DNA of 38,608 nucleotides. Source: an uncultured Methylococcaceae bacterium. GTDB lineage: Bacteria; Pseudomonadota; Gammaproteobacteria; Methylococcales; Methylococcaceae. Location of the stretch: assembly GCA_903857165.1 (NCBI GenBank), contig CAIODU010000267.1, positions 1 through 38,608 of the forward strand. Direction: 5' to 3'. The notes under the pieces were generated by a model. It did no database searches and was not told the origin of the DNA. It saw nothing but the letters and a program-made list of their open reading frames with translations. Below are positions 1 through 7,408 of the stretch, one piece after another; within the stretch, counting starts at the first letter, position 1, and the number at the start of each line of letters is the position of its first letter. The position numbers and the translations under genes are program-made.

Positions 1-2
1 CT

Positions 3-428
3 TTCGTTATCGAAGGCCGTATCATTCGCAACCTGAAGCAACACCTCGACGAAAGCGGTATATCATTCAACCTGTTGCTTGTAATGCAAGAACTTGGGCT
101 ACTGAGTGGTGTCGACTCTACCGGGCTTACAGCGCAGTTCGAGTCTTCATTGCCTAATCGGTTTGTACGTGCATTACGCTCGAATGGAAAGGTTTTGGTA
201 GTTGAGCATGATGACCAGGATAAAGTTATGAAGCTTGAAAATTATCCGCTTACTACCATTGGCAAACAGTTATTAGGTTTGGGAAATTTCCAACCGAATC
301 TTGAATATCTACGTCTGGTTGGCAAGGAAATTGTCAAACAGGGTTTTACGGTTAAGCTGGCTGATTGGATGCCGTTAACAGAAAGCGAGGGACAGTACTT
401 CAATGCTGAGAAAATTGCCGATGAATAG
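3..428 (+). CDS. 3' part of an unrecognised protein gene (possibly DUF2806-like), start outside window
   Basis: The frame is open from base 3 to the TGA-less TAG stop at 426-428 with no upstream stop, so the gene runs in from the left edge; 141 residues are visible. TTG and ATG codons exist inside, but the open frame upstream argues they are internal. The visible part is a soluble, mixed alpha/beta-looking segment with LTTIGKQLLGL near the middle, which reminds me of the C-terminal part of DUF2806 proteins; that is recall and not a firm match. No transmembrane segment or catalytic motif is visible. The stop lies about 20 bases before the Rpn-type nuclease gene on the same strand, so the two could be cotranscribed. 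Confidence 0.6.
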   Translation, partial: FVIEGRIIRNLKQHLDESGISFNLLLVMQELGLLSGVDSTGLTAQFESSLPNRFVRALRSNGKVLVVEHDDQDKVMKLENYPLTTIGKQLLGLGNFQPNLEYLRLVGKEIVKQGFTVKLADWMPLTESEGQYFNAEKIADE

Positions 429-449
429 CTTAACATTTTGGAACTATCC

Positions 450-1337
450 ATGCGTTTTTTAGATGTCAAAACCGACTACGCCTTCAAGAAGGTTTTCGGC
501 AGTGCCGAGAGCAAGCCGATCCTCATCAGTTTCCTCAACGCCTTGATCGGTTTTCCCAAAGAGCGGGAAGTCACCGACCTTGTCATAGTCGATCCCTATC
601 AAATCCCCATGCTGCAAGGCATGAAGGATACCTATGTGGATGTCAAAGCCACGCTGGCCGATGGAAGGAAAGTCATCATCGAAATGCAGGTGCTTAACGT
701 CAAGGGCTTCGAACAGCGCATCCTGTATAACGCCGCGAAGAGTTATTCCAGGCAATTGCAAGAAGGCGAAGACTATACCCTGCTGAACCCGGTCATCGCC
801 CTGACCCTGACCGACTTCACGCTGTTCGAGACGGATGCGCTGTGCAGCCGTTTCCTGTTGCTGGAAAAAGAGCGATTCATCCAATACCGCGACGACATCG
901 AACTGATCTTTTTCGAACTGCCGAAATTCACCAAAGACGAAGGGCAACTGGAAACGATCCAGGACAAATGGTTGTACTTCGTCAAAAATGCCGGGCGTTT
1001 GAATATGGTTCCAAAATCGCTGGACGAGACACCGATCCGGGAGGCTTTCGCCATTGTCAACACCGCCGCGCTGTCGCCTGAGGAGTTGGAGCAGCAAGAC
1101 CGGAGGCATGATTTCATCCGGCTGCAACGAGGGTCGCAGGCAAAGGCATTCGAGGACGGGCAGGCCAAGGGGCGGGCCGAGGGACGGGCCAGTGGTCAGG
1201 CCAAGGGGGAACAGGCCAAGGCGCTGGCAGTGGCGCGGAATCTGTTGCCGATACTGGACGATGCCGCCATCGCCGCCGCCACCGGCTTGCCTGTGGAAGG
1301 GGTGGCGCGGCTGCGGATGGGGACAAACCGCATATAA
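450..1337 (+). CDS. Rpn family recombination-promoting nuclease / PD-(D/E)XK putative transposase
   Basis: The 295-residue product has the hallmark start of Rpn/YhgA-like proteins (DVKTDYAFKKVFG, then ILISFLNALIGF) and a PD-(D/E)XK core with VDVKA around residues 60-65 and IIEMQ about 13 residues later. Those are the expected metal- and DNA-cleaving positions. Members of this family (E. coli RpnA-E) are Mg/Ca-dependent DNA endonucleases that raise RecA-independent recombination; many are annotated as transposases. The C-terminal 60 residues are a G/A/K/E/R-rich repeat (QAKGRAEGRA, SGQAKGEQAK), typical of the family's variable tail and possibly prone to length change. I chose ATG 450, which has a GGA seven bases upstream, over the TTG at 438. 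Function in this cell is unknown; stress recombination or phage response is inference. Confidence 0.85.
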   Translation: MRFLDVKTDYAFKKVFGSAESKPILISFLNALIGFPKEREVTDLVIVDPYQIPMLQGMKDTYVDVKATLADGRKVIIEMQVLNVKGFEQRILYNAAKSYSRQLQEGEDYTLLNPVIALTLTDFTLFETDALCSRFLLLEKERFIQYRDDIELIFFELPKFTKDEGQLETIQDKWLYFVKNAGRLNMVPKSLDETPIREAFAIVNTAALSPEELEQQDRRHDFIRLQRGSQAKAFEDGQAKGRAEGRASGQAKGEQAKALAVARNLLPILDDAAIAAATGLPVEGVARLRMGTNRI

Positions 1338-1363
1338 ATAGGCTTCTAACTACTTTAACCACC

Positions 1364-3175
1364 ATGCCCATCCGCCTCCTCCCCCCCCAACTGATCAACC
1401 AGATCGCCGCCGGCGAGGTGGTCGAACGGCCCGCTTCTGTGGTCAAGGAACTGGTGGAGAATTCCTTCGATGCCCAGTCCGGCACAGTGGAGGTGGACAT
1501 CGAAATGGGTGGGTTGCGCCTAATCCGCATCCGTGACGATGGCATCGGCATGGGCCAGGAGGAATTGCCGTTGGCCTTATCACGCCATGCCACCAGCAAA
1601 ATCGCCAGCTTGGCTGACTTGGAGCGGGTTTCCAGCATGGGCTTCCGGGGCGAGGCTTTGCCCAGCATCAGCTCGGTGGCAAGGCTGGCACTCACGTCGA
1701 GAACCCAAAGTTCGGACCATGCCTGGCGAATTTTGGCGGACGGCACCGAGAGCGGCTACGCAATCCTACCGGCTTCGCACCCTTGCGGAACCTGCGTCGA
1801 AGTCCGTGACCTGTTCTACAACACCCCGGCCCGGCGCAAATTCCTGCGCTCGGAGAAAACCGAGTTTTCCCACATCGAAACACTGATCAAGCGCATGGCC
1901 CTGAGCCGCTTCGGGACAGGGTTTGTGCTACGCCACAATCAGCGGGAAATCCTCAGCCTCAGGCCCGCCAAGGCCCAAACCGAGCGGGAGGGCCGGTTGG
2001 CCTTGCTGTGTGGCGAGGCTTTCTTGGAGAACGCCTTAGGCGTGGATTTCGAATCCTCCGGCTTGCGGCTATCCGGTTGGGTCGGCTTGCCCACCTTCTC
2101 GCGCAGTCAGGCCGACATGCAATTTTTCTATGTCAATGGACGGCTGGTGCGGGACAAACTGGTAGCCCACGCCGTCCGCCAGGCTTACCAAGACGTGCTG
2201 TATCATGGGCGGCAGCCGGTTTATGTGCTTTATCTGGAACTGGATCCCGCGCTGGTCGATGTCAACGCCCATCCGGCTAAATTGGAAGTCCGTTTCCGCG
2301 ACAGCCGTCTGGTGCATGACTTTCTGTTCCGCGCCCTGCACCGTGCCATCGCCGATGACCGTCCAGGCGGTTCTCACTATGCTTCGGGCATGGCAGCGGG
2401 TGCGCCAAACACCCCGGTTGAAAACGCCACGCGGCCAGCATTTTCCTCGCGCCCGACACCCTCTTTCGGGCATGGCGCCAGACAGGCTTCCCTGCCACTG
2501 CAAGTCAGGGAAACCCTCCTCTCCCTGAACGAACTCTACACACCGGCATCGGTCAACACGCAACCGGTGGCCCGGCCCGATGATTCGCCCAATCCGCCTT
2601 TAGGCTATGCCATCGCCCACTTGCATAATATCTACATCCTCGCCGAAACCGCCACCGGTTTGATTCTGGTGGACGCACACGCGGCGCATGAGCGGGTGAC
2701 CTATGAGAAGCTCAAACGGCAGCAGCAGGCCGGCGGCATTGCCAGCCAACCCTTGCTTTTGCCACTCAGCGTCAAGTTAAGCGGAGTGGAAGCCGATTTG
2801 GCCGAAGAATTTGCCGACGCCTTCGCCAATTTAGGCATGGAATTGAGCCGGTCCGGTCTTGACACGGTGCTAGTGCGCTCCGTGCCGGTGTTGCTGAGTG
2901 GCGTGGATGCGGAGAAATTGTTGCGCGACACCTTGGCCGACCTGCATCAGCACGGCCGCAGCCTTAGATTGGAGCAAGCCTTGCACGGCGTGCTGGCGAC
3001 CATGGCTTGCCATGGCTCGGTCCGGGCGCATCGACGGTTGACCATCCCGGAAATGAACGCCTTGCTGCGCGAAATGGAATCGACCGAGAACAGCGGCCAG
3101 TGCAATCACGGTCGGCCCACTTGGATCGAACTCAGCGGCAAGGATTTGGACAGGTTCTTCTTGCGTGGCCAATAA
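1364..3175 (+). CDS. mutL: DNA mismatch repair protein MutL
   Basis: MutL couples mismatch recognition by MutS to strand removal. The 603-residue protein has the GHKL ATPase domain at the N-terminus: QIAAGEVVERPASVVKELVE, then ENSFDA (family consensus ENSLDA), DDGIGM, RHATSKI and GFRGEAL. A proline-rich linker covers roughly residues 335-410, and the C-terminal dimerisation domain follows. That domain carries DAHAAHERVTYE, which fits the DxHAxxExxxxE metal-binding motif of endonuclease-type MutL, plus MACHGSVRA and CNHGRPTW. This suggests nicking activity of its own, unlike E. coli MutL. ATG 1364 matches the normal family start. A run of eight C falls in codons 6-9. The gene normally sits directly upstream of miaA, but here a transposase gene intervenes. 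Confidence 0.97.
   Translation: MPIRLLPPQLINQIAAGEVVERPASVVKELVENSFDAQSGTVEVDIEMGGLRLIRIRDDGIGMGQEELPLALSRHATSKIASLADLERVSSMGFRGEALPSISSVARLALTSRTQSSDHAWRILADGTESGYAILPASHPCGTCVEVRDLFYNTPARRKFLRSEKTEFSHIETLIKRMALSRFGTGFVLRHNQREILSLRPAKAQTEREGRLALLCGEAFLENALGVDFESSGLRLSGWVGLPTFSRSQADMQFFYVNGRLVRDKLVAHAVRQAYQDVLYHGRQPVYVLYLELDPALVDVNAHPAKLEVRFRDSRLVHDFLFRALHRAIADDRPGGSHYASGMAAGAPNTPVENATRPAFSSRPTPSFGHGARQASLPLQVRETLLSLNELYTPASVNTQPVARPDDSPNPPLGYAIAHLHNIYILAETATGLILVDAHAAHERVTYEKLKRQQQAGGIASQPLLLPLSVKLSGVEADLAEEFADAFANLGMELSRSGLDTVLVRSVPVLLSGVDAEKLLRDTLADLHQHGRSLRLEQALHGVLATMACHGSVRAHRRLTIPEMNALLREMESTENSGQCNHGRPTWIELSGKDLDRFFLRGQ
1381..1388 (+). repeat. C8 homopolymer inside the start of mutL
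   Basis: Eight consecutive C run from the third base of codon 6 to the first base of codon 9 of mutL. Gain or loss of one base would frameshift the gene almost at its start and abolish the protein. The tract is in frame in this sequence. Confidence 0.9.
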
Positions 3176-3177
3176 TG

Positions 3178-3281
3178 TGTAGGGTGGCCTTCAGGCCGCA
3201 GGGGTGTAGGGTGGCCTTCAGGCCGCAGGGGTGTAGGGTGGCCTTCAGGCCGCAGGGGTGTAGGGTGGCCTTCAGGCCACC
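3178..3281 (+). repeat. Tandem REP array, four 27-bp units upstream of the RAYT gene
   Basis: TGTAGGG starts at 3178, 3205, 3232 and 3259, giving an exact 27-base period. Each unit holds GTAG followed by a stem of the GGTGGCC-TTCA-GGCC type; the first three end in GGCCGCAGGGG and the last ends in GGCCACC, which restores the complete hairpin GGTGGCCTTCAGGCCACC. GTAG plus a hairpin is the known layout of REP elements recognised by RAYT transposases. The array begins three bases after the mutL stop. Confidence 0.9.
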
Positions 3282-3296
3282 AAAGAGAGAACTCTC

Positions 3297-3746
3297 ATGA
3301 CTTATCAAAATTTAACCAAAGGACGTGTTTCTTTGCCATGGCATGCATGCCACATCACGACTGTCACTTGGAATCGGCAACCCTGGTTTGCCAATTTTAA
3401 TGTGGCCCGTCTTGTGATCGCTGAAATGCGGCAAACTCATAATGCGAAGACTTTGAATTCCTTGGCTTGGGTATTGATGCCAGATCATCTGCATTGGCTG
3501 TTTCAATTAAATGATGAAGCCACATTGTCCGCTGTGATAAATCTGTTTAAGGGCCGCTCTGCGCGAACCGTCAACCTTTATCTCGGTCGTACTGGCAAAG
3601 TCTGGCAACGTGCCTATTTTGACCACGCCCTTCGCAAGGACGAGGATTTGCAATCGGTCGCCCGTTACATCGTCGGCAATCCATTGCGTAAGGGCTTGGT
3701 CAATCATATTGGGGATTATCCATATTGGGATGCTATATGGTTATAG
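3297..3746 (+). CDS. REP-associated tyrosine transposase (RAYT, Y1/HUH family)
   Basis: The 149-residue protein is a small HUH single-strand nuclease of the IS200-like Y1 type. The HUH motif is H64-L-H66 within LMPDHLHWL, and the catalytic tyrosine is Y124 in [13 protein letters not shown], both as in E. coli TnpA-REP/RAYT. The early [17 protein letters not shown] segment is also typical. These enzymes cut single-stranded DNA at REP hairpins that carry a 5' GTAG. Here the gene is bracketed by such REPs: a four-unit array in plus orientation upstream and inverted copies that begin seven bases beyond its stop. The ATG at 3297 has a purine-rich AGAGAG upstream. The protein appears intact, so it may act on the REP copies across the window. 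Confidence 0.92.
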   Translation: MTYQNLTKGRVSLPWHACHITTVTWNRQPWFANFNVARLVIAEMRQTHNAKTLNSLAWVLMPDHLHWLFQLNDEATLSAVINLFKGRSARTVNLYLGRTGKVWQRAYFDHALRKDEDLQSVARYIVGNPLRKGLVNHIGDYPYWDAIWL

Positions 3747-4738
3747 GTTCAAGGTGGCCTGAAGGCCACCCTACGGGCCACCCTACAGGCCACCTCCCTC
3801 CCGCCATTGCCCTGATGGGTCCGACCGCCTCGGGCAAGACCCGGCTTGCCATCCAACTCGCACAAGAATTGAATGGCGAAATTATCAGTGTGGATTCCGC
3901 CTTGGTCTACCGAGGCATGGACATTGGCACCGCCAAGCCTAGCCTAGAAGAAAGGCAAGGTGTGCCGCACCATCTGATCGACATTCTCGACCCAGCCGAT
4001 GCCTTTTCGACTGGGCAGTTCAGGCAGCAGGCGCTGCATTTGATGGCGGAGATTACCAATCGGGGCCGGTTGCCCTTGCTGGTTGGGGGAACCATGCTGT
4101 ATTTCAATGCCTTGTTCAATGGTTTGGCGGAACTTCCCGAGGCCGACGCGGCCTTGCGCAGGAAAATTGATGGCGAGGCGGCAAAACTCGGCTGGCCGGC
4201 CTTGCACGGGGAATTGGCGCGGGTCGACCCGGAGGCGGGGGCGCGCATCCACCCCAACGACCCGCAACGCATCCAGCGCGCCTTGGAGGTTTACCGCTTG
4301 ACCGGGATTCCCCTGAGCGAGTTGTGCGCTCGCGGGCAGTCCGCAGCGCCGCCTTTCAACATCGTCCGGCTTATTGTCGCCCCCGGCAATCGCCTCGTGT
4401 TGCATGAGATAATCCGCCAGCGCTTCTTGTCCATGTTGGACCAAGGCTTGGTGGAGGAAGTCAAGGCATTGTACCGGCGCGGTGATTTGCACCAACACCT
4501 GCCGTCCATCCGTGCGGTGGGTTACCGACAAGTTTGGGCCTATTTGTCCGGCGAACTGAATGATGCGCAAATGGTGGAACGCGGCATCATCGCCACCCGC
4601 CAGTTTGCCAAGCGGCAATTCACTTGGTTGCGGCGGGAAGAATCGGCCAGCCGTTTTGTCAGCGAAGACCCGCAGTTGCTGCAAAATGTGTTAAAAAGAG
4701 TGAGCATGAAGCCATTCCCAATAGGGCGCGGGGCGTAG
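3737..4738 (+). CDS. miaA: tRNA dimethylallyltransferase MiaA
   Basis: MiaA transfers dimethylallyl to A37 of tRNAs reading UNN codons. The P-loop GPTASGKT is at residues 28-35, followed by [20 protein letters not shown], in which the usual Gln after DS is replaced by Ala, then [14 protein letters not shown] and RAVGYRQVW near the C-terminus. ATG 3737 is the only ATG upstream of the P-loop apart from one directly at it, and it overlaps the RAYT stop by 10 bases. Residues 7-20 ([14 protein letters not shown]) are translated from REP palindrome sequence, so the ordinary N-terminal leader has been replaced. An unseen non-ATG start closer to PPAIALMG is possible. The usual downstream neighbour hfq is absent. 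Confidence 0.95.
   Translation: MVIGSRWPEGHPTGHPTGHLPPAIALMGPTASGKTRLAIQLAQELNGEIISVDSALVYRGMDIGTAKPSLEERQGVPHHLIDILDPADAFSTGQFRQQALHLMAEITNRGRLPLLVGGTMLYFNALFNGLAELPEADAALRRKIDGEAAKLGWPALHGELARVDPEAGARIHPNDPQRIQRALEVYRLTGIPLSELCARGQSAAPPFNIVRLIVAPGNRLVLHEIIRQRFLSMLDQGLVEEVKALYRRGDLHQHLPSIRAVGYRQVWAYLSGELNDAQMVERGIIATRQFAKRQFTWLRREESASRFVSEDPQLLQNVLKRVSMKPFPIGRGA
3753..3794 (-). repeat. Inverted REP copies inside the 5' end of miaA
   Basis: A complete hairpin GGTGGCCTGAAGGCCACC (3753-3770) is followed by CTAC, so on the minus strand it reads GTAG plus the same stem as the array upstream of the RAYT gene. Two degenerate half copies (GGGCCACCCTAC, AGGCCACC) extend to 3794. Upstream and downstream REPs therefore face each other across the RAYT gene. 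Confidence 0.88.
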
Positions 4739-4753
4739 GGGCTATTTGGCGGC

Positions 4754-4807
4754 GTAGGGCGGCATTCATGCCGCCTTGGCGGGTTGGCGGGTTGAAACCC
4801 GCCCTAC
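4754..4807. repeat. REP pair (BIME) downstream of miaA
   Basis: GTAG at 4754 leads into GGCGGCATTCATGCCGCC, then an oppositely oriented hairpin GGCGGGTTGAAACCCGCC ends in CTAC at 4804-4807. Both stems keep a TTCA centre (read in their own orientation) although the stem bases differ from each other and from the RAYT-flanking copies. It starts 15 bases after miaA and could also act as a transcription stop or mRNA end-protecting structure. Confidence 0.8.
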
Positions 4808-5096
4808 GCGGCCCATCAGAAAAGCTGATGGGTGAAAAAGAAATGTCAACAAACACCCTTCAGGTGTTATTATTAGGAGACGTTTGGTTTTGGGGCCTTG
4901 AGCTTGCACCGACAGGCATGGTTGATGGGGGAGATGGGAGGTTATCGCTGGGAAACTTAAAATATATACTGTGGGGCGGTGATAAAAAGTTGCCTTTGAT
5001 GTCCCAACCCCGGAATGTCAATAAATTTTACAATAGCTCGTTTTTTTTAAAAAAATAGCCCTGTAAGTTGCTGATATGTATATTATGGCTCATAAG

Positions 5097-5124
5097 TTGC
5101 CCACTAGTGCCAATTATCTAGAAT
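5097..5124 (+). promoter_or_regulatory. Candidate sigma-70 promoter for the PEP-CTERM gene
   Basis: TTGCCC (5097-5102) and TAGAAT (5119-5124) are separated by 16 bases and lie 67 bases ahead of the ATG at 5192. The region between 4808 and 5096 holds AT-rich sequence with no convincing gene; an open frame through it is low in complexity and unsupported. The promoter call rests on hexamer resemblance alone. Confidence 0.4.
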
Positions 5125-5191
5125 GCGATGGGATCCTGTCGGCAAGCCGTTGAAAAAATCGTTGCACAACATAAAGAATATCGGAGAAGTC

Positions 5192-5851
5192 ATGAAATGC
5201 ATGAAAAACATTGGGTTGCTCGCTGTGTTTGGCTTGTTGGTTGGCTTTGCCTTAAGCCTACCCGCAGAAGCTCAGAGTGTGAGCATAACCACACTTGGTG
5301 TTGGTACCCCTGTCACCGGACTTGGCAGTCAGTTGACTCCTCCGGGTCTATATGACGAGGTTGGGTTTACCGGTAAAACAACCAACTTGGATATGGTGGC
5401 CGATCCGAATGTCGCATTGACGGTAAAATTGGGAACGCTGACATTCACTCAAGGCCAAAATTGCGGAAGCAATCTGTGTTCTGATCCGGTGGACTCGCAG
5501 TTGCAATTTACTGTTTCCAGTGGGGGAGAGCAGCAATTGGTCACCCTTATTTTTCAATGGTCTACGATTGTAGATCTGTTTAATCCTAGATTAAGGGAAT
5601 CTGGAAGTCTTGCTTTTCAGGATATCTTCCCTGCTCCGATTTACTTCAGATCGGGCTTTGCCGACTTGGTCATCACCTTATTGCAGCCGCAAGACATCGA
5701 ACAGGCCCCGACCGATGGTTCTACAATATCAAGGGATATCAAAGCAATCATCCAACTCATACCCGAACCCTCTTCCTTTGCGCTGTTGGGTGTCGGTTTG
5801 TTAGCCTTGGCTTTAAGTCGGCGCAAGCATTCCAACACGCTGGCGGCATAA
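5192..5851 (+). CDS. Exported PEP-CTERM sorting-domain protein
   Basis: The product is about 219 residues. It starts with a signal peptide (MKCMKNIGLLAVFGLL, cleavage probably after LPAEAQ) and ends in a PEP-CTERM signal: PEPSSFALLG at roughly residues 191-200, a hydrophobic helix, then the basic SRRKH. Exosortase/EpsH-type systems recognise this tail and release the protein at the cell surface or into extracellular polymer. The middle is a beta-rich, Thr/Gly/Gln-rich domain with a cysteine pair (NCGSNLC) and no recognised enzyme motif. ATG 5192 was chosen because it has GGAG five bases upstream and begins the signal peptide; the ATG at 5123 would add a 23-residue non-secretory leader and overlaps the candidate -10. 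No exosortase gene is in the window. Confidence 0.88.
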   Translation: MKCMKNIGLLAVFGLLVGFALSLPAEAQSVSITTLGVGTPVTGLGSQLTPPGLYDEVGFTGKTTNLDMVADPNVALTVKLGTLTFTQGQNCGSNLCSDPVDSQLQFTVSSGGEQQLVTLIFQWSTIVDLFNPRLRESGSLAFQDIFPAPIYFRSGFADLVITLLQPQDIEQAPTDGSTISRDIKAIIQLIPEPSSFALLGVGLLALALSRRKHSNTLAA

Positions 5852-5890
5852 GGCGATTCATCGAAAATACCATCCCTAGCAGGGTGCTTT

Positions 5891-5913
5891 GGTGGCCTGA
5901 AGGCCCGCCCTAC
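5891..5913 (-). repeat. Single REP, imperfect
   Basis: GGTGGCCTGAAGGCCCGCC followed by CTAC is a minus-oriented REP with one arm altered (GGCCCGCC instead of GGCCACC). It lies between the PEP-CTERM gene and the convergent acr3 gene. The rest of 5914-6094 contains a GC-rich stretch but nothing I can name. Confidence 0.65.
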
Positions 5914-6094
5914 TATACGGGTAAAGGCATTCTCGTCAATGCCCCTGCTTGGGCCTTCTGCCCCGTCAAAGCGGGTCGGGGTTTGCAACCCATACGCGCC
6001 AACTTAAGCCGCCAAAGTAGCCCGCTCCTCATTTCCATAGATTTCCAAAAGGCGGAGGATTGGATTGAAGGGCAGATGGAAGAAATCACACGCC

Positions 6095-7183
6095 TTATGA
6101 AGCCGTGAAATATCTCCTCCTGAAATACAAAGCCACATTCACCAAGCCTATTAATACCGGAACTTCGACTAATGGCCCGATGACGGCGGCAAAGGCTTCG
6201 CCGGATTGCAGGCCAAATACTGCCACAGCCACGGCAATGGCGAGTTCAAAGTTATTGCTGGCGGCGGTGAAGGATAATGTCGCACTAATGCGATATCCAG
6301 CCCCGGCCTTGGCCGACATCCAAAAGGTAATCAAAAACATCACGATAAAATAGATGACTAACGGCACTGCGATGCGCAGCACATCCAGCGGAAGTTGCAC
6401 GATGTATTCGCCTTTCAACGAAAACATCACCAGAATCGTGAATAACAATGCAATTAGGGTTATCGGGCTTATTTTTGGGATGAATTTTTCTTCGTACCAC
6501 AGCCGACCTTTTTGCCGTACCAGCACAAACCGAGTCAGCATACCGGCAAAGAAGGGAATCCCTAGATAAACCAGTACGCTTTCGGTGACCTGCAGAATAG
6601 TGATATCGACTTTCAATCCTTTGGCGATACCCAACCATTCCGGCAGCACAGTGACAAACACATAGGCATACACCGAAAAGAACAACATCTGGAAAATGGA
6701 GTTGAAAGCCACCAATCCTGCGCAATATTCCGTATCGCCGTCAGCCAATTCGTTCCACACCAATACCATCGCGATGCAGCGGGCAAGGCCGATGATAATC
6801 AGGCCGACCATGTATTCCGGGTAGTCGCGCAGGAACAAAACTGCCAGCCCGAACATCAAGAGGGGGCCGATCAGCCAGTTTTGCACCAGAGATAACAACA
6901 AGACTTTGACATTCTTGAATACCTGCGGCAGTTCCTCGTAACGCACCTTCGCCAACGGCGGGTACATCATCAAGATAAGGCCGATGGCAATGGGGATGGA
7001 GGTTGTCCCGACTTGATAACGGGTCAATTCCTGGGTAAAGCTAGGCACAAAATAGCCCAATGCCACGCCAGCGCCCATGCTTAAGAAAATCCACAGGGTC
7101 AAAAAGCGTTCGACGAAGCCCAGCCGTTTAGGCGCTGCGGGTTTTCGGGCTGGACTGAGGTTTTTAGTTTGCGGTGTGTTCAT
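6095..7183 (-). CDS. acr3: ACR3-family arsenite efflux permease
   Basis: This is an inner-membrane transporter that exports arsenite, alone or driven by ArsA. About ten hydrophobic segments are visible in 362 residues. The family signature around the fourth helix, [19 protein letters not shown], includes the conserved cysteine needed by Acr3 proteins, and [18 protein letters not shown] follows. The start ATG at 7183 has AGGA nine bases upstream; the upstream in-frame ATG would add nine residues without a better ribosome site. It is the last gene of the ars operon, about 225 bases after arsC with a MITE-like repeat in between, so expression may be partly uncoupled from the rest of the operon. 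I prefer ACR3 to the unrelated ArsB fold because of the cysteine motif. Confidence 0.95.
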   Translation of the reverse strand: MNTPQTKNLSPARKPAAPKRLGFVERFLTLWIFLSMGAGVALGYFVPSFTQELTRYQVGTTSIPIAIGLILMMYPPLAKVRYEELPQVFKNVKVLLLSLVQNWLIGPLLMFGLAVLFLRDYPEYMVGLIIIGLARCIAMVLVWNELADGDTEYCAGLVAFNSIFQMLFFSVYAYVFVTVLPEWLGIAKGLKVDITILQVTESVLVYLGIPFFAGMLTRFVLVRQKGRLWYEEKFIPKISPITLIALLFTILVMFSLKGEYIVQLPLDVLRIAVPLVIYFIVMFLITFWMSAKAGAGYRISATLSFTAASNNFELAIAVAVAVFGLQSGEAFAAVIGPLVEVPVLIGLVNVALYFRRRYFTAS

Positions 7184-7238
7184 GGCAATAGTCCTGAAAT
7201 AGTTTGGCAATAAAACCGGACAGGGGTATTGTTCGGCC

Positions 7239-7259
7239 TCCCCCGTTGCAAAAGGGGGA
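7239..7259. repeat. Short C5/G5 hairpin
   Basis: TCCCCC and GGGGGA form a 6-bp stem around a 9-base loop, followed by another GAGGGGG. The motif is of a kind common in dispersed intergenic repeats. Function unknown. Confidence 0.4.
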
Positions 7260-7282
7260 TTGAGGGGGATTTCTTACCTAAT

Positions 7283-7398
7283 TGATGTTACGCGGTAAAG
7301 CTTGGAAGCCTGTCGTAGGGCGGCCTTCAGGCCGACAGGGTCTTCGCCTGTCGAAGCGGCCTGAAGGCCGCCCTACAGGTACTTGCTGCGTAACATCA
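7283..7398. repeat. MITE-like element carrying a REP pair between arsC and acr3
   Basis: An 11-bp perfect terminal inverted repeat, TGATGTTACGC at 7283-7293 and its complement at 7388-7398, encloses two oppositely oriented REPs: GTAG at 7315 with GGCGGCCTTCAGGCCG, and GCGGCCTGAAGGCCGCC ending in CTAC at 7373-7376. The arms also share a CTTCG/CGAAG-like centre. The core GTTACGC recurs next to REPs at 11526 and 38551. Confidence 0.75.
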
Positions 7399-7408
7399 GT
7401 CACCTAAG

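Noticed and set aside
459-1127. Long minus-strand open frame opposite the Rpn-type gene
   Set aside because: Antisense shadow of a well-supported gene; composition is that of reversed coding sequence.
3178-3281. Regular 27-bp repeats resembling a CRISPR array
   Set aside because: The units are contiguous with no spacers, are palindromic REPs, and no cas gene is present.
3007-3300. Open frame containing a four-fold repeated nonapeptide (VAFRPQGCR)
   Set aside because: It is the 27-bp REP array read as codons, attached to an out-of-frame stretch of mutL; no start signal and no independent support.
3944-4684. 246-codon minus-strand frame opposite miaA
   Set aside because: Shadow of miaA, whose motifs are intact on the plus strand.
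4840-5058. Short plus-strand frame after miaA (MGEKEMSTNTLQV...)
   Set aside because: Low complexity, ends in a Phe/Lys homopolymer region, no ribosome site of note and no recognisable family.
5884-6108. 74-codon plus-strand frame between the PEP-CTERM gene and acr3
   Set aside because: Begins inside a REP and overlaps the acr3 end; the last 30 residues look protein-like but nothing supports expression.
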